Source: Leguminivora glycinivorella
Taxonomy: Eukaryota > Arthropoda > Insecta > Lepidoptera > Tortricidae
Direction of reading: 5' to 3'
DNA length: 64,000 nucleotides
Assembly: GCF_023078275.1 (NCBI RefSeq)
Contig: NC_062979.1
Span: 16,535,848-16,599,847 of the forward strand
The position numbers were made by a program, and so were the translations under genes. Positions 42,617 to 53,821 of this stretch are shown here, in pieces. The notes under the pieces were generated by a model. That model had not been told where the DNA came from and did not search any database. It saw nothing but the letters and a program-made list of their open reading frames with translations. Within the stretch, counting starts at the first letter, position 1, and each line of letters opens with the position of its first letter.

Positions 42617-42955
42617 TTAATTATGAACTATCAACGGCGTGGTCATGCGGCCCGAAAGATTAAAATGCACAAAGTGAGTCTTTTTGAGATTTAAAGCTAA
42701 GCCATTCCATGCGAACCATTGAGACAGCTGAGTTGTCGTTTCATTCAAGGCTCGCTGAAGACTTTCAGACGTTGGTGCAGTAACTATGGCAGCAACATCA
42801 TCGGCGTACATTAAAATGTTGGCAGCCTGTATCGCAACCGGTAGGTCGTTAAGGAGAAGTGAAAAAAGTATGTTAAATACTGACGATTCTTGCGCTACGC
42901 CCATATTAGTTGTCTCTGAGGGATCTGATCTTATTTTTTCACTATCTTCTACCAC
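42617..42955 (-). pseudogene. LINE C reverse transcriptase remnant, copy 2
   Basis: Encodes GVAQESSVFNILFSLLLND and the YADDVAAIV block, about 97% identical to copy 1 in this stretch; QGS of the usual GVPQGS motif reads QES. A deletion removes most of the C-terminal AELWG segment kept in copy 1. Dead. Confidence 0.8.
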
Positions 42956-43862
42956 AATTGGTACTCATATAAGACTTGTCTAGAAGCACAGTATAATAAA
43001 GAGTACTATCGTACAGTATGGCCACCCCCACTCCCCGCTGAAAGTGCCGCCAACCCCCTCTCGGTTACCTCACAGTTACCGCCTGTCAATAACACGAACA
43101 GTCGACCTGTCATATTAAATTTCACGCATACAAGCATAGTACGTTCACCTACACGATCTAAGACTGTGTGCTAGGAATGCGCCTCTTTCAAATATTTGAT
43201 CCCCAGTGTCCGAGGTGTGCTAAGAAGCAAAGAAGATCGAGTATTATAGAGTTAGAATCAAAGTAAAATGTGTAATCACAGTGCATAGACTGCCATCTCT
43301 CGACGTAGGCTTAAGACTTTTGAACCTCAGTTTTGACAATTTGGCCCATATTCTTAGCTTAATATGTTTTAAATTTTCAAATATTAATATTAGCGCCATC
43401 TAGCTGAGCCCTTCTTCTGTGTGGTACTGAGGTAAGTAAGTTTTATTCTTAGACTTTATCTGTCTATACGGAGTTATATATGTCTTTGACTAGAAGTATA
43501 GGTACTCTAATGAGTATTATTGTATTTTGCGCCGTCTCTCGGCAAAATTTACTAAGTAATTTACGCGACTTGAGACTTGAACCTTTAGGCATGGAAAGTC
43601 ACATGAAAAGTTGTCGAAACTAATAATAGATGGCGCTGCATTTGAATTTCTTGACTGATAACTCTAATACTAAATTGAATATACTCTAAGGTAGAGCAGA
43701 GTCTAACTGGGGAATTACCTCCGCTTTACAAAAGACCGCAGTCAAGTAGCACTAGACTTTACTCATTGTTGTGTTCCTGCCGGTGAGTAAGGCAGCCAGA
43801 GCTCAACGAGGGTGCGGTATGCTGACGACTGGAGGACCTACGGAAGTAATTAGGACAATAGA

Positions 43863-43916
43863 TCCTTCCTCCTTCCTCCTTCCTTCCTTCCTTCCTCCTC
43901 CTTCCTTCGGTCCTTT
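43863..43916 (+). repeat. (CTTC)n/(CCTTCTT)n microsatellite
   Basis: Pure pyrimidine run of about 50 bases in composite copy 2; copy 1 has only GATTGTCCTTTGAG at this point. Confidence 0.9.
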
Positions 43917-45646
43917 GAGTCGTCAGCACCCAAGCCAATTCTAAGTACAGGTTTGTACAAGTTTCTAATGAGTCGAGTCGGCAACGCACATGTGCCACTC
44001 CTTGAGTGGCAGGCGTCCATATATAACAGTGACCGCTTTCCATCAGGCGGACCGTATGCATGTTTACCACCTACGTGGTACAAAAAAAAACTCTCGACGA
44101 ATTCACCTTAAACATTAAAAACTAAATCAAAATCGATTGATTCGTTCGGGAGTATGATGCCAGACAGACATGTCAAGCGTCAAACCTATTATTATTATAA
44201 CACTCCGTCGTTTTTGCGTTGGTAGTTAAAAACATGAAACCTCCTTCAAAACTATAATAAAACACAACTTTCTATGAAAATCGGTCAAGTGCGAGTCGGA
44301 TTTCGACATTTCCATACAAAAAGGTCATGAGCGCCTGACGACATGTGATAGCAACGTACACTAGATTTGTACTTTCAATAATTTGCGTACATTTTGGAAA
44401 CTATAAGAGATAGAGCAAATAGACTTCAGATTTTGGTTGTCGGTGGCATAATTTTTTTGTTTTGGTATATATACACCATTTTTTGGACCTTTTAGGGCAA
44501 TATTATGGTCAGTGCAATTCTAAACAGTCTTAAGCGCCTCTTTTTTAGTAGGAACTTAAGTCATTTTGGCAAATGATTAAAATTTTTAACAATTTCGAAA
44601 CAGAAATGAATTTCTTTCTATCTGTCCATGGCGCTCACAAAATTTCAAAACATTTAGTAAGTACTTGCAGCGGCAGTGAGTGAAAATCTCAATTTGAGTT
44701 TTTTTCTGTTAAGTCCGACTTACGCTTGACTATAGATTTCTAATAGGTTTTCCTGTAATCTACAGGTAGAGGGCTATCTCGTGTATTTTTTTGAAAATTT
44801 TACGCTAAGTAGTTTCGGAGATAAGGGGGGAATGGTCATTTTTTGCTTATTTTCTTAAATTACTTCTAAATTACCAAAATAAAAACTATAAAAAAAATAT
44901 ATTTGAGATGCTTATAAAATGCTCTTTCATTTGATATGTAACACAATATAGTTCTAATAACTTTGATTTTTAATTTTCAATTTTACCCCCCAAAAATGCC
45001 CCCTATGATTAAATTTCGTTTAATTTCATTTAATTATATTACATGTCCGTCTTTGGGCCACAGGTTTACATACGTGTGCCAAATTTCAAGTAAATCGGTC
45101 TAGTAGTTTCGGAGAAATCGGCTGTGACAGAGGGACAGACAGACACGCGAGTGATCCTATAAGGGTTCCGTTTTTCCTCTTTGAGGTACGGAACCCTAAA
45201 AAACGAAAAGTTCGTAAGGCCAAAACTTATCAGTTTACTTCGATAAGCTGTGAGTCGCTTCTGTAAGCAAAACTCGTAAGTTTTCAGCTTATGAAAGTAG
45301 TTAAAACTTACCGTAAGCTGCTTACAAAAACCATTAACATTTGAAAGTTTTACATAAGTCGCTTACGTAAGCGGTAAAACTCACAGGTGTAAGGGCGGCG
45401 TGCTACCCACCAAAAACATACCTGTTAAAAAGGGGGCCAAGTTCATATCGGCTAATTGGGTAGGTAAAGTTTTCCTGATAGAATACTTTATAACGATCTT
45501 GGAAAGGTGGCTCGTTTGTTTTTATTTCTTATTATTTATTAATTATTTATTAATTATCTTTTTTTAAGTGACCGAAATGACGTTTGTGAAATTTACTGGC
45601 GGATGAACTATGAAGTGACAATGCATTTGTGCGTTCTGAATGTATG

Positions 45647-45855
45647 AAATTCCCAAGAGTCGCCACCACACACAGTTTTCCGTTTCAGAATACTTCTAAA
45701 TTTGACCTTGGCAGGTTTTCATGCTGTACGTAATTATTTATAAGATTAAATGAATCTATTTAAACAAATAATTAAATTAACCTGCAAAGTTCAAATTTAG
45801 AAGTATACAGGAATGGAGGACTGCGTGTGGTAGCGCTGGCGAGTCTTGAGAATGG
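45647..45855. mobile_element. Foldback MITE, arms about 72 bp
   Basis: TTCCCAAGAGTCGCCACCAC to GACCTTGGCAGGTT, mirrored by AACCTGCAAAGTTC to GGCGAGTCTTGAGAAT. Lies in the loop of the long inverted-repeat element. Confidence 0.75.
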
Positions 45856-46215
45856 CAAATGTTTACCAGTGGACCCGGCTGTTGATGAAGATGATTATGA
45901 TCGATTTTAAAGTGCATCTAAACATGGCATTGGATTGGATTTTAACCCTAATTTAGGCGAACAATTAGCGGATAGGAACTGAGCTACAGGGGGTCAAAAG
46001 TGGGTCGAAACGGTTCGTGTAAATAGTGCACAGTATGTGCGCCGCCTGTTGCTGGAACTTGGCCTGCGCAGTGCTACCGTGCGTGTGTTTTTGTTGCATA
46101 GTAACATAGCAGTAATCTATAACAATTTATTAGAACAAACTTGTAATTATTTCTACGCATGTCAGGGCCATATACCATTGGCCTATTGCATAATGGTTAT
46201 ATATATATTTATCTT

Positions 46216-47092
46216 GGTCAAGTTAAAATTTGTATGAAATTACTTTGCACTCTTGTGGATAAAACGCAATTTTGCTATCTGTTTTCGAAGAATCAAATGA
46301 GCCTTTACAGTCTCGTCTATAAATATCTATACACATCGAAACTTATTACTTGGGAAGAACGCAGGTCAAAATTGAATACAGGTAAATATATTTAGGTACC
46401 TTATGTAGCTGACCGTACCGTACCAGTTGACGTGGTGAAATTTCTTGTAAATATGTGAAGTACATTTTTTAAGATTGTCGTGTAATATAATTTAGAACAA
46501 TTCTCGTACATATTTTCTGATTTACAAGAAAGTTGAAAACTGTACTGTTACATAGTGAAATAGATAGCGCCCGCCAGAAAGTATGCTTCCTAGCGGTGAC
46601 ATATACATCATTGTTTTCTTGTACATACGTGTAGTTATTTTTTTTTAAGTATCGGTCAGTTTAGTACAATTCTCGTACATTTTTTCTGATTCATAAAAAA
46701 GCTGAAAACTGGACTGTTACATAGTGAAATAGATAGCGCCCGCCAGAAAGTTTGCTTCCTAGCGGTGACATATAAATCATTGTTTTCTTGTAAATACGCG
46801 TAGTTATTTTTTTTTAAGTATCGGACAGCTTAGTACAATTCTCGTACATTTTTTCTGATTCATAAAAAAGCTGAAAAGTGGACTGCTACATAGTGAAATA
46901 GATAGCGCCCGCCAGAAAGAATGCTCTCTAGCGGTGACATATTGATCATTGTTTTCTTGTAAATGCGTGTAGTACTTTTTTTTTATTAAGCGTACAATTT
47001 AGAACAATTTTCGTACATTTTTTTGATGTTTCTTTGGATTCCATACGATACCATGTCACCGCTAGAAAGTATGACACAAATTTTCTTCCTCC
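46216..47092 (-). repeat. Right arm of the long inverted-repeat element
   Basis: Uninterrupted counterpart of the left arm; it preserves the pre-insertion sequence (7-A run, seen as T7 at 47018-47024) of composite copy 1. Confidence 0.85.
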
Positions 47093-47539
47093 GCTGTGTA
47101 GGTATGCATAGTTAAAAAAAACTAACTTTGAAGCTTTGATCCGGGTTAGAGTTTTCTTTTAAAGTATATTTTACGTTTAGGTTAGTATAACGGTAGAATT
47201 AACGTTGATTATGCGAATAGCGGTACGTGTAAGTAAAGTTACAAATAATACTTATATCTCTGGCTCTGATTTTTGAATTGAGAATTTCTAACACTGTGTA
47301 GTTTTATTTTATTAGCGAAACTCTTTACAGTGCCTTCGAGTGACTAATGGGTTCGCCATATTTTACTTTTTAAACAACCTATGTTTTACCAAATCAATGT
47401 CGATAAAATATGTCTTATTTTGGGCATCTACACTAACATAATGTATATTTCTTGTTTAAATGCATAATTCTTAAATTTAAATAAGTAGTTTTCAATCTTA
47501 TTTTCCAGGTGTCTTTTATGGTGTACATTTACTGTAACC

Positions 47540-47680
47540 ACCACATAAAAATACATATGCAAAAGTACATATGCCACAGGAATAAAGATTTTTAATCTCT
47601 TGCCCGAGTATATTAAGGCCCCAGATGGGATTAGATTTAAAATCAAGCTCATGAAATGGCTTATAACACAAAGTTTCTAA
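47540..47680 (+). pseudogene. LINE reverse transcriptase C-terminal end
   Basis: In frame: KSTYATGIKIFNLLPEYIKA, PDGIRFKIKLMKWLITQSF, stop. This is the LYNxLP...F..KLKxxL...FY pattern that closes Jockey/CR1 reverse transcriptases. Followed by a 3' untranslated end (to about 47870) containing CGCCCGAAATGGGCAAGCTG and a CAATAAATATTATCTAATCT tail. Confidence 0.55.
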
Positions 47681-47870
47681 GAATGAATATTTTATGTACA
47701 TAGAAAATTAATTTTGTTATTATTTTGTTTGTTGCATCAGTATGCATTAGTTAAGTTTATTATTGTACGCCCGAAATGGGCAAGCTGATGAATTGTAAAT
47801 ATTTAAAACACATATGTACCTACACAGCTTTGACAATAAATATTATCTAATCTTATATTATCTTAAAAAA

Positions 47871-50087
47871 GGAAAGATTTATGTTGTTTATGCTTTTATG
47901 TTTTTGACATAAAAATAATATAGCAGGCATGAAGATGCCTGAAATTAACGATTTCGTCGCAATTTTATGGCTGACTAAAGTATGTTATCGATACTCAGAA
48001 GTAGATTCTTCGTAGCGTCCTCTTTCTGTCATTACGAGGACAAAACCTCATAACGCTTTGATAAATGTTTCGCCCATATAAATAATTTGCCTCTTTTCTG
48101 AAAATCTAAACAACAAAGAAAAGGTCTTATTATTGTAAAAGCCAGCTATGAGTCTTAAAGACAAGACAAATGTTTTACATTGTTATTTTTGTTTACCCAT
48201 CGTTCGTTATTTCGTTTGGTTGCTGACGGCTATTGGACATGTGTCATATTATATATGTGTTAATGTTTCGGTGTTGGTTTCTTGAATATTATTATTAAAT
48301 AACTGTAAAATAACTAAAGAGGGCTGCGTGTTCAACATTATTAGAGAACACCAAAAAATAGTTAACGTATTGAAATTTAATAACGTCCAAATAGAGGTAC
48401 AATTTATGTGCATTGAATTTTAAATATCAGCTAAATAGTAGAGATTTGCTTTTGTTTTGTTCTATCAGAACTTAAAAAAAGTCATTTATTCAAATTTGGT
48501 AACCTACCAATTATACTAGTATGGTGGGCCGCTGCTAAGACAGTTTAAGTTTTCCCAAAGTTTTTAGAAACAGAAAAATGTGAAACTTGAACAATGAAGC
48601 TTCACCCAAGACAGCAATAAAATTAATTCACTTTTTTAATCTACTTATTACTCTTAACTTAATAGTAGGTATCTTGTGCAGACGTTTCTGCTTAATAAAT
48701 AATAAGAATATTCGAGTTTTCAATGCCGCATAGCATTCAAACGAACAATTAGTTCAGTGGATTTCTCTGAAATTGTCTTTCTTTAATCTAGAACTGTGAG
48801 ATAATTAGGCTTTTGTACCTAAAACCAGTTTTTTTAAACAGGCTGTTTTAGTCCAATTACAGCTTATTTACCGAGTAAGTAGCTGTTTGGAGCCGCTGCT
48901 GTTCACTTTTTTTATACGATGAATGCAAGCACGTAGGTAGTTTTAAAAATACTGTTTTAGGGCTTATTTGCGGTGCAAGAAATCGTATACGAGTTTCAGT
49001 ATATTGAGGTATTAAGTAAGTTAGCAGTTTGGAGGCGCTGTTCACTTTTTCCATACAATGAACGTAACCACGTAGACATCAAAAGTTCAAGAAAATTTCT
49101 AGTCAAATAGACCATATAGAAGAAAAATGCGAGAGCGAAATTGTATAGGTACATATTAAGTGATATTAACAACAAACTATGTAATAATTATGTATGTACA
49201 TACAGACAAAGAACATGTTAAGACGGTTTTCTGTCAGCGTCGCATAGGGTTTCTTTACTCGATGGAGTCATATTTTGACACTATTCACTAACATAATGAA
49301 TACTCATGGATCCCAGTGATCCCACCCGAGTATGTTTGTTTACATCGACACAATAAGATTTTATCCCCAATACGGCAAATTTCCGTTGACAATTTTACTA
49401 AGATTTACGTTGGGTTCCTTCTGGGTATTAGTTTGTTTGTGACGATGCATTGCTCAATCCAAATGGTAAACAAAGGTGTTCGTTTATTTGTCCAAAGTGA
49501 CCTCGTTACTGCCATTTCGAAACAGCACGTTCCGTTGATACTGAAATGTCGAAGTAAACAACCGACATTTACCCAGAAAATAATAGGGAAGTTACAAAAA
49601 CATGTGATAGAAAAGAAAGTAGGTGGTTAGACAGTTAAATTATCATTTTCGTACTTTGAGGTCAGTTATAAAAAGTAAATTGAGTACTTATATATACAAT
49701 TCTTTAGGTCAACGTAACTTGATCGTGTCGGATCGAACCTTTTGTGGCATGATGGGCGGAACTTTTATTGGGAAAATTATTATTTGAAATAGATAACGTA
49801 ACATACACAAAAGAATCTTGGCCGAGCTGCTAATGTAACCTGATACCTTCAGCTTACACGGTCAGCGCATTTTGTGCTTTAAGTTTTAGAAACTGATTGG
49901 AAATTACCACTTCAACAGAGTATGTATTAGTTGCAACAGAGTTTGTTTAGGTTTCACACGGTACCTATGGAAAATACTTAATCATTGTATTACGGATATT
50001 TAATATAATAATATCAACGGTTATTGTATTGGTACTGCTGCTATGTTTAACGCCTATAATGTATTATGGATTAAGGAGCCACATTAC
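47871..50087. other. No recognised feature
   Basis: About 2.2 kb of AT-rich DNA, the longest quiet stretch in the window. The 104-codon frame at 49316-49630 contains a hydrophobic segment (IYVGFLLGISLFVTM) but has no family resemblance or codon bias I can vouch for. Confidence 0.45.
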
Positions 50088-50345
50088 CAAGATTAGTCTT
50101 TTCAAATGCTGCCTGCGTTAGGAGATAAACTACATGGGCGGCCTATACAACGGCTAACTGCGTCGTAAAATATAACGAGCTCAGCCGGCCTAGCCGATGT
50201 GTCAATCGTTGATGCTATGTGGCGACCGAAACGCAGTCTGGCTCTGTCATGCTACAGGAGAGCTATAGGAAAAACCATTAGCATACGCTTACCGTGCGTA
50301 AGGGATTGTGACGTTGGCTAGGTACCCTGTTATATGGCCCGTGAA
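50088..50345. repeat. Diverged relative of the GTAGCCGAATG/GGCTAGG repeats
   Basis: CGGCCTAGCCGATGTGTCAA, GACCGAAACGCAGTCTGGCT and GATTGTGACGTTGGCTAGGT also occur around 5488-5545 and 5770-5795. Ends not defined. Confidence 0.45.
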
Positions 50346-50519
50346 CGCAGGCGATGGAGTTGGAGACCCTCTACCGAGAATCTATAGCTTAAAAGTTACG
50401 ATTTACGCAGGGAATAAGTTTTAGATATAAGTAATATGTATAATGAACAAACAGAAAATAATTTGAAGGTTGCTAGGAAACGAACATGAACATCGGTTCC
50501 GTGCGATTTATAAAAAAAA

Positions 50520-50698
50520 CTAGCTTTTGCCCGCGGCTTCGCTCGCATTAGAAAGAGACAAAAAAGTAGCCTATGTCTTTCTCCATCCCTTCAACTATCT
50601 CTACTTAAAAAATCTCGTCAATTCTTCGCCCCGTTTTGCCGTGAAAGACGGACAAACCAACAGACACACTTTCCCATTTATAATATTAGTACATTTAG
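50520..50698 (-). mobile_element. LEP1-type non-autonomous Helitron, near complete
   Basis: CTAG at 50520-50523 is the complement of the CTAG 3' terminus, next to the hairpin-forming GCCCGCGGCTTCGCTCGC. The body and TTTATAATATTAGTA 5' end match 31095-31300. The host flank A before CTAG fits A/T-target insertion. Confidence 0.7.
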
Positions 50699-50727
50699 TA
50701 CGGACACAGAATATATAATAGTTGATA

Positions 50728-53300
50728 GAGCATAGGAATCCATCAAGTCCCGAAGTGGAAATTATTTTGCTACCAAAACGAAAAACGTTGTGCCCTCCTA
50801 GCAGGGAATAAATGTGCTAAGTACTTTTAGCAGGAAAGAAAATTCTCCTTTCCGAATTTTCGGTGATGAAAAAAAAGATTTCCATTATTGGTCTTAAAGT
50901 GTCATCTTAATGAGCTCAAATTATTGTGAACAATGATGATTGATGACAAATGTAAATTAATGCGTTCAATTACGTATGCGAGCAGCGACTTAATTGCAAC
51001 AAAATGGACATCGGTTTATTACACAACTTTATTTATTTCCCATTTCAAACAGTTCAGAGTGTATTCCGAAATATATTCCGATTATTACGCCCTCTTGATA
51101 CTTCGAATACAGATAGCAAAATTGCATTGTATCCACAAGAGTGCAAAGCAATTTCATACAATTTTTAACTGGTGTACCCCGTGTGGTGACGGGTTAAGAA
51201 TTTCACCACCCCCTTTCTTCCCGTGGGTGTCATAGAAGTGGACTGTGGGATATGGGTTAAATTGTGGCGTAGGCGAGAGGCTGGCAACCTGTCACTGCAA
51301 TGTCACAATTTGGATTTCTTTCAACCCCTTTTTGCCAAGAGTGGCACTGAAAAAAAATTCTGAATAAAATCTGCATGGAGCGTAGGAATCCATCAAGTCC
51401 CGAAGTGGAAATTATTTTGCTACCAAAACGAAAAACGTTGTGCCCTCCTAGCAGGGAATAAATGTGCTAAGTACTTTTAGCAGGAAAGAAAATTCTCCTT
51501 TCCGAATTTTCGGTGATGACAAAAAGATTTCCATTATTGGTCTTAAAGTGTCAACTTAATGAGCTCAAATTATTGTGAACAATGATGATTGATGACAAAT
51601 GTAAATTAATGCGTTCAATTACGTATGCGAGCAGCGACTTAATTGCAACAAAATGGACATCGGTTTATTACACAACTTTATTTATTTCCCATTTCAAACA
51701 GTTCAGAGTGTATTCCGAAATATATTCCGATTATTACGCCCTCTTGATTCTTCGAATACAGATAGCAAAATTGCATTGTATCCACAAGAGTGCAAAGCAA
51801 TTTCATACAATTTTTAACTGGTGTACCCCGTGTGGTGACGGGTTAAGAATTTCACCACCCCCTTTCTTCCCGTGGGTGTCATAGAAGTGGACTGTGGGAT
51901 ATGGGTTAAATTGTGGCGTAGGCGAGAGGCTGGCAACCTGTCACTGCAATGTCACAATTTGGATTTCTTTCAACCCCTTTTTGCCAAGAGTGGCACTGAA
52001 AAAAAATTCTGAATAAAATCTGCATGGAGCGTAGGAATCCATCAAGTCCCGAAGTGGAAATTATTTTGCTACCAAAACGAAAAACGTTGTGCCCTCCTAG
52101 CAGGGAATAAATGTGCTAAGTACTTTTAGCAGGAAAGAAAATTCTCCTTTCCGAATTTTCGGTGATGACAAAAAAGATTTCCATTATTGGTCTTAAAGTG
52201 TCAACTTAATGAGCTCAAATTATTGTGAACAATGATGATTGATGACAAATGTAAATTAATGCGTTCAATTACGTATGCGAGCAGCGACTTAATTGCAACA
52301 AAATGGACATCGGTTTATTACACAACTTTATTTATTTCCCATTTCAAACAGTTCAGAGTGTATTCCGAAATATATTCCGATTATTACGCCCTCTTGATTC
52401 TTCGAATACAGATAGCAAAATTGCATTGTATCCACAAGAGTGCAAAGCAATTTCATACAATTTTTAACTGGTGTACCCCGTGTGGTGACGGGTTAAGAAT
52501 TTCACCACCCCCTTTCTTCCCGTGGGTGTCATAGAAGTGGACTGTGGGATATGGGTTAAATTGTGGCGTAGGCGAGAGGCTGGCAACCTGTCACTGCAAT
52601 GTCACAATTTGGATTTCTTTCAACCCCTTTTTGCCAAGAGTGGCACTGAAAAAAAATTCTGAATAAAATCTGCATGGAGCGTAGGAATCCATCAAGTCCC
52701 GAAGTGGAAATTATTTTGCTACCAAAACGAAAAACGTTGTGCCCTCCTAGCAGGGAATAAATGTGCTAAGTACTTTTAGCAGGAAAGAAAATTCTCCTTT
52801 CCGAATTTTCGGTGATGACAAAAAAGATTTCCATTATTGGTCTTAAAGTGTCAACTTAATGAGCTCAAATTATTGTGAACAATGATGATTGATGACGAAT
52901 GTAAATTAATGCGTTCAATTACGTATGCGAGCAGCGACTTAATTGCAACAAAATGGACATCGGTTTATTACACAACTTTATTTATTTCCCATTTCAAACA
53001 GTTCAGAGTGTATTCAGAAATATATTCCGATTATTACGCCCTCTTGATTCTTCGAATACAGATAGCAAAATTGCATTGTATCCACAAGAGTGCAAAGCAA
53101 TTTCATACAATTTTTAACTGGTGTACCCCGTGTGGTGACGGGTTAAGAATTTCACCACCCCCTTTCTTCCCGTGGGTGTCATAGAAGTGGACTGTGGGAT
53201 ATGGGTTAAATTGTGGCGTAGGCGAGAGGCTGGCAACCTGTCACTGCAATGTCACAATTTGGATTTCTTTCAACCCCTTTTTGCCAAGAGTGGCACTGAA
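50728..53300 (+). repeat. Tandem array of four 650-bp units
   Basis: Units start at 50728, 51378, 52027 and 52677 (periods 650, 649, 650), about 99% identical; the last lacks 26 bp. Each unit joins an AT-rich part (TAGGAATCCATCAAGTCCCG onwards) to about 200 bp of LINE 3' untranslated region (ACCCCGTGTGGTGACGGG to TTGCCAAGAGTGGCACTGAA). Each also contains an identical 100-codon frame (50933, 51582, 52232, 52882) with no recognised domain. Confidence 0.95.
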
Positions 53301-53372
53301 ACTTAGTAGTTCATGTGCTCTGCCTACCCCTTTATGGTTCTCACGTTATTATATGTATGTATGTTTTAACTA
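53280..53372 (+). mobile_element. RTE-like LINE 3' terminus with (TATG)n tail
   Basis: Only the last array unit continues into TCATGTGCTCTGCCTACCCC, TTTATGG and (TATG)n, the genuine 3' end of a lepidopteran LINE whose upstream untranslated region lies in every unit. Confidence 0.65.
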
Positions 53373-53821
53373 GTGAATATTTACTTTTATTTTTTTTTAT
53401 TTTTTTTTATTATGGCAACAAACAGTCATTACATCAAAAGATACAATAGATGGAATACATAAAAGACAAACAGTGCCGAAAATTTAACAAATAGGTATTG
53501 TTCAATAATTATAAAAGTTGATACTGAGCGGTAGAAATAGATTTTGCGAGCAACCCAACCGGCAGCGTTACATTTTAACCGATAATCTTGTACCATATGT
53601 GCAAATAATAAATAAATTATAAACGCTGTCAGTTAAGCTGCCTACGGGATCCAGTAACACAGACAATATTAAATGATAATTAATTAATAACTTCAGTTAT
53701 AGTAATTTGTTCTTATACCTTACGATCGATAAGTTCATTATAATTATACCTACATATATCGGTATATTACTTAGTTACTGAGTTATAGTTATTACGTTAG
53801 TGGAGATCTAGCCATTATGAC

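Larger units (their letters stand above)
41193..45197 (+). mobile_element. Composite CCGGCC element, copy 2 (4005 bp)
   Basis: Same order of parts and same ends as copy 1, flanked by A9 and A6. Differences: a 573-bp insertion (41718-42290), a roughly 93-bp deletion near 42438, a CTTC-rich microsatellite (43863-43916), and absence of the MITE and the 189-bp insertion found in copy 1. Confidence 0.8.
41023..45399. mobile_element. MITE of about 370 bp carrying composite copy 2
   Basis: Ends GCCGCCTTTACACCTGTAAG and, in complement, GCCGCCCTTACACCTGTGAG, followed by CTTACGTAA motifs on both sides. Removing 41193-45197 leaves about 370 bp rich in CTTACGTAAG and AAACTTAYCGTAAG words. Confidence 0.75.
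36232..47092. mobile_element. Long inverted-repeat element, arms about 0.9 kb, heavily interrupted
   Basis: Left arm = 36232-36301 plus 40098-40944; right arm = 46216-47092, inverted, roughly 95% alike. Each arm holds three tandem units of 170-177 bp marked by TGTCACCGCTAG (40181, 40351, 40528) and TCTGGCGGGCGCTATCTATT. The loop (40945-46215) contains another MITE (41023-45399) and a foldback (45647-45855). After removing later insertions the element is about 2.9 kb. No transposase found. Its outer ends are not cleanly defined. Confidence 0.8.

Noticed and set aside
49316..49630. 104-codon frame with a hydrophobic stretch (possible membrane protein)
   Set aside because: No family resemblance, no start or splice context worth citing; kept only as a note in the surrounding region.
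50728..53300. CRISPR-like or rDNA-like repeat array
   Set aside because: The units are long, contiguous and nearly identical, have no spacers, and contain LINE untranslated sequence; no ribosomal RNA sequence is present.
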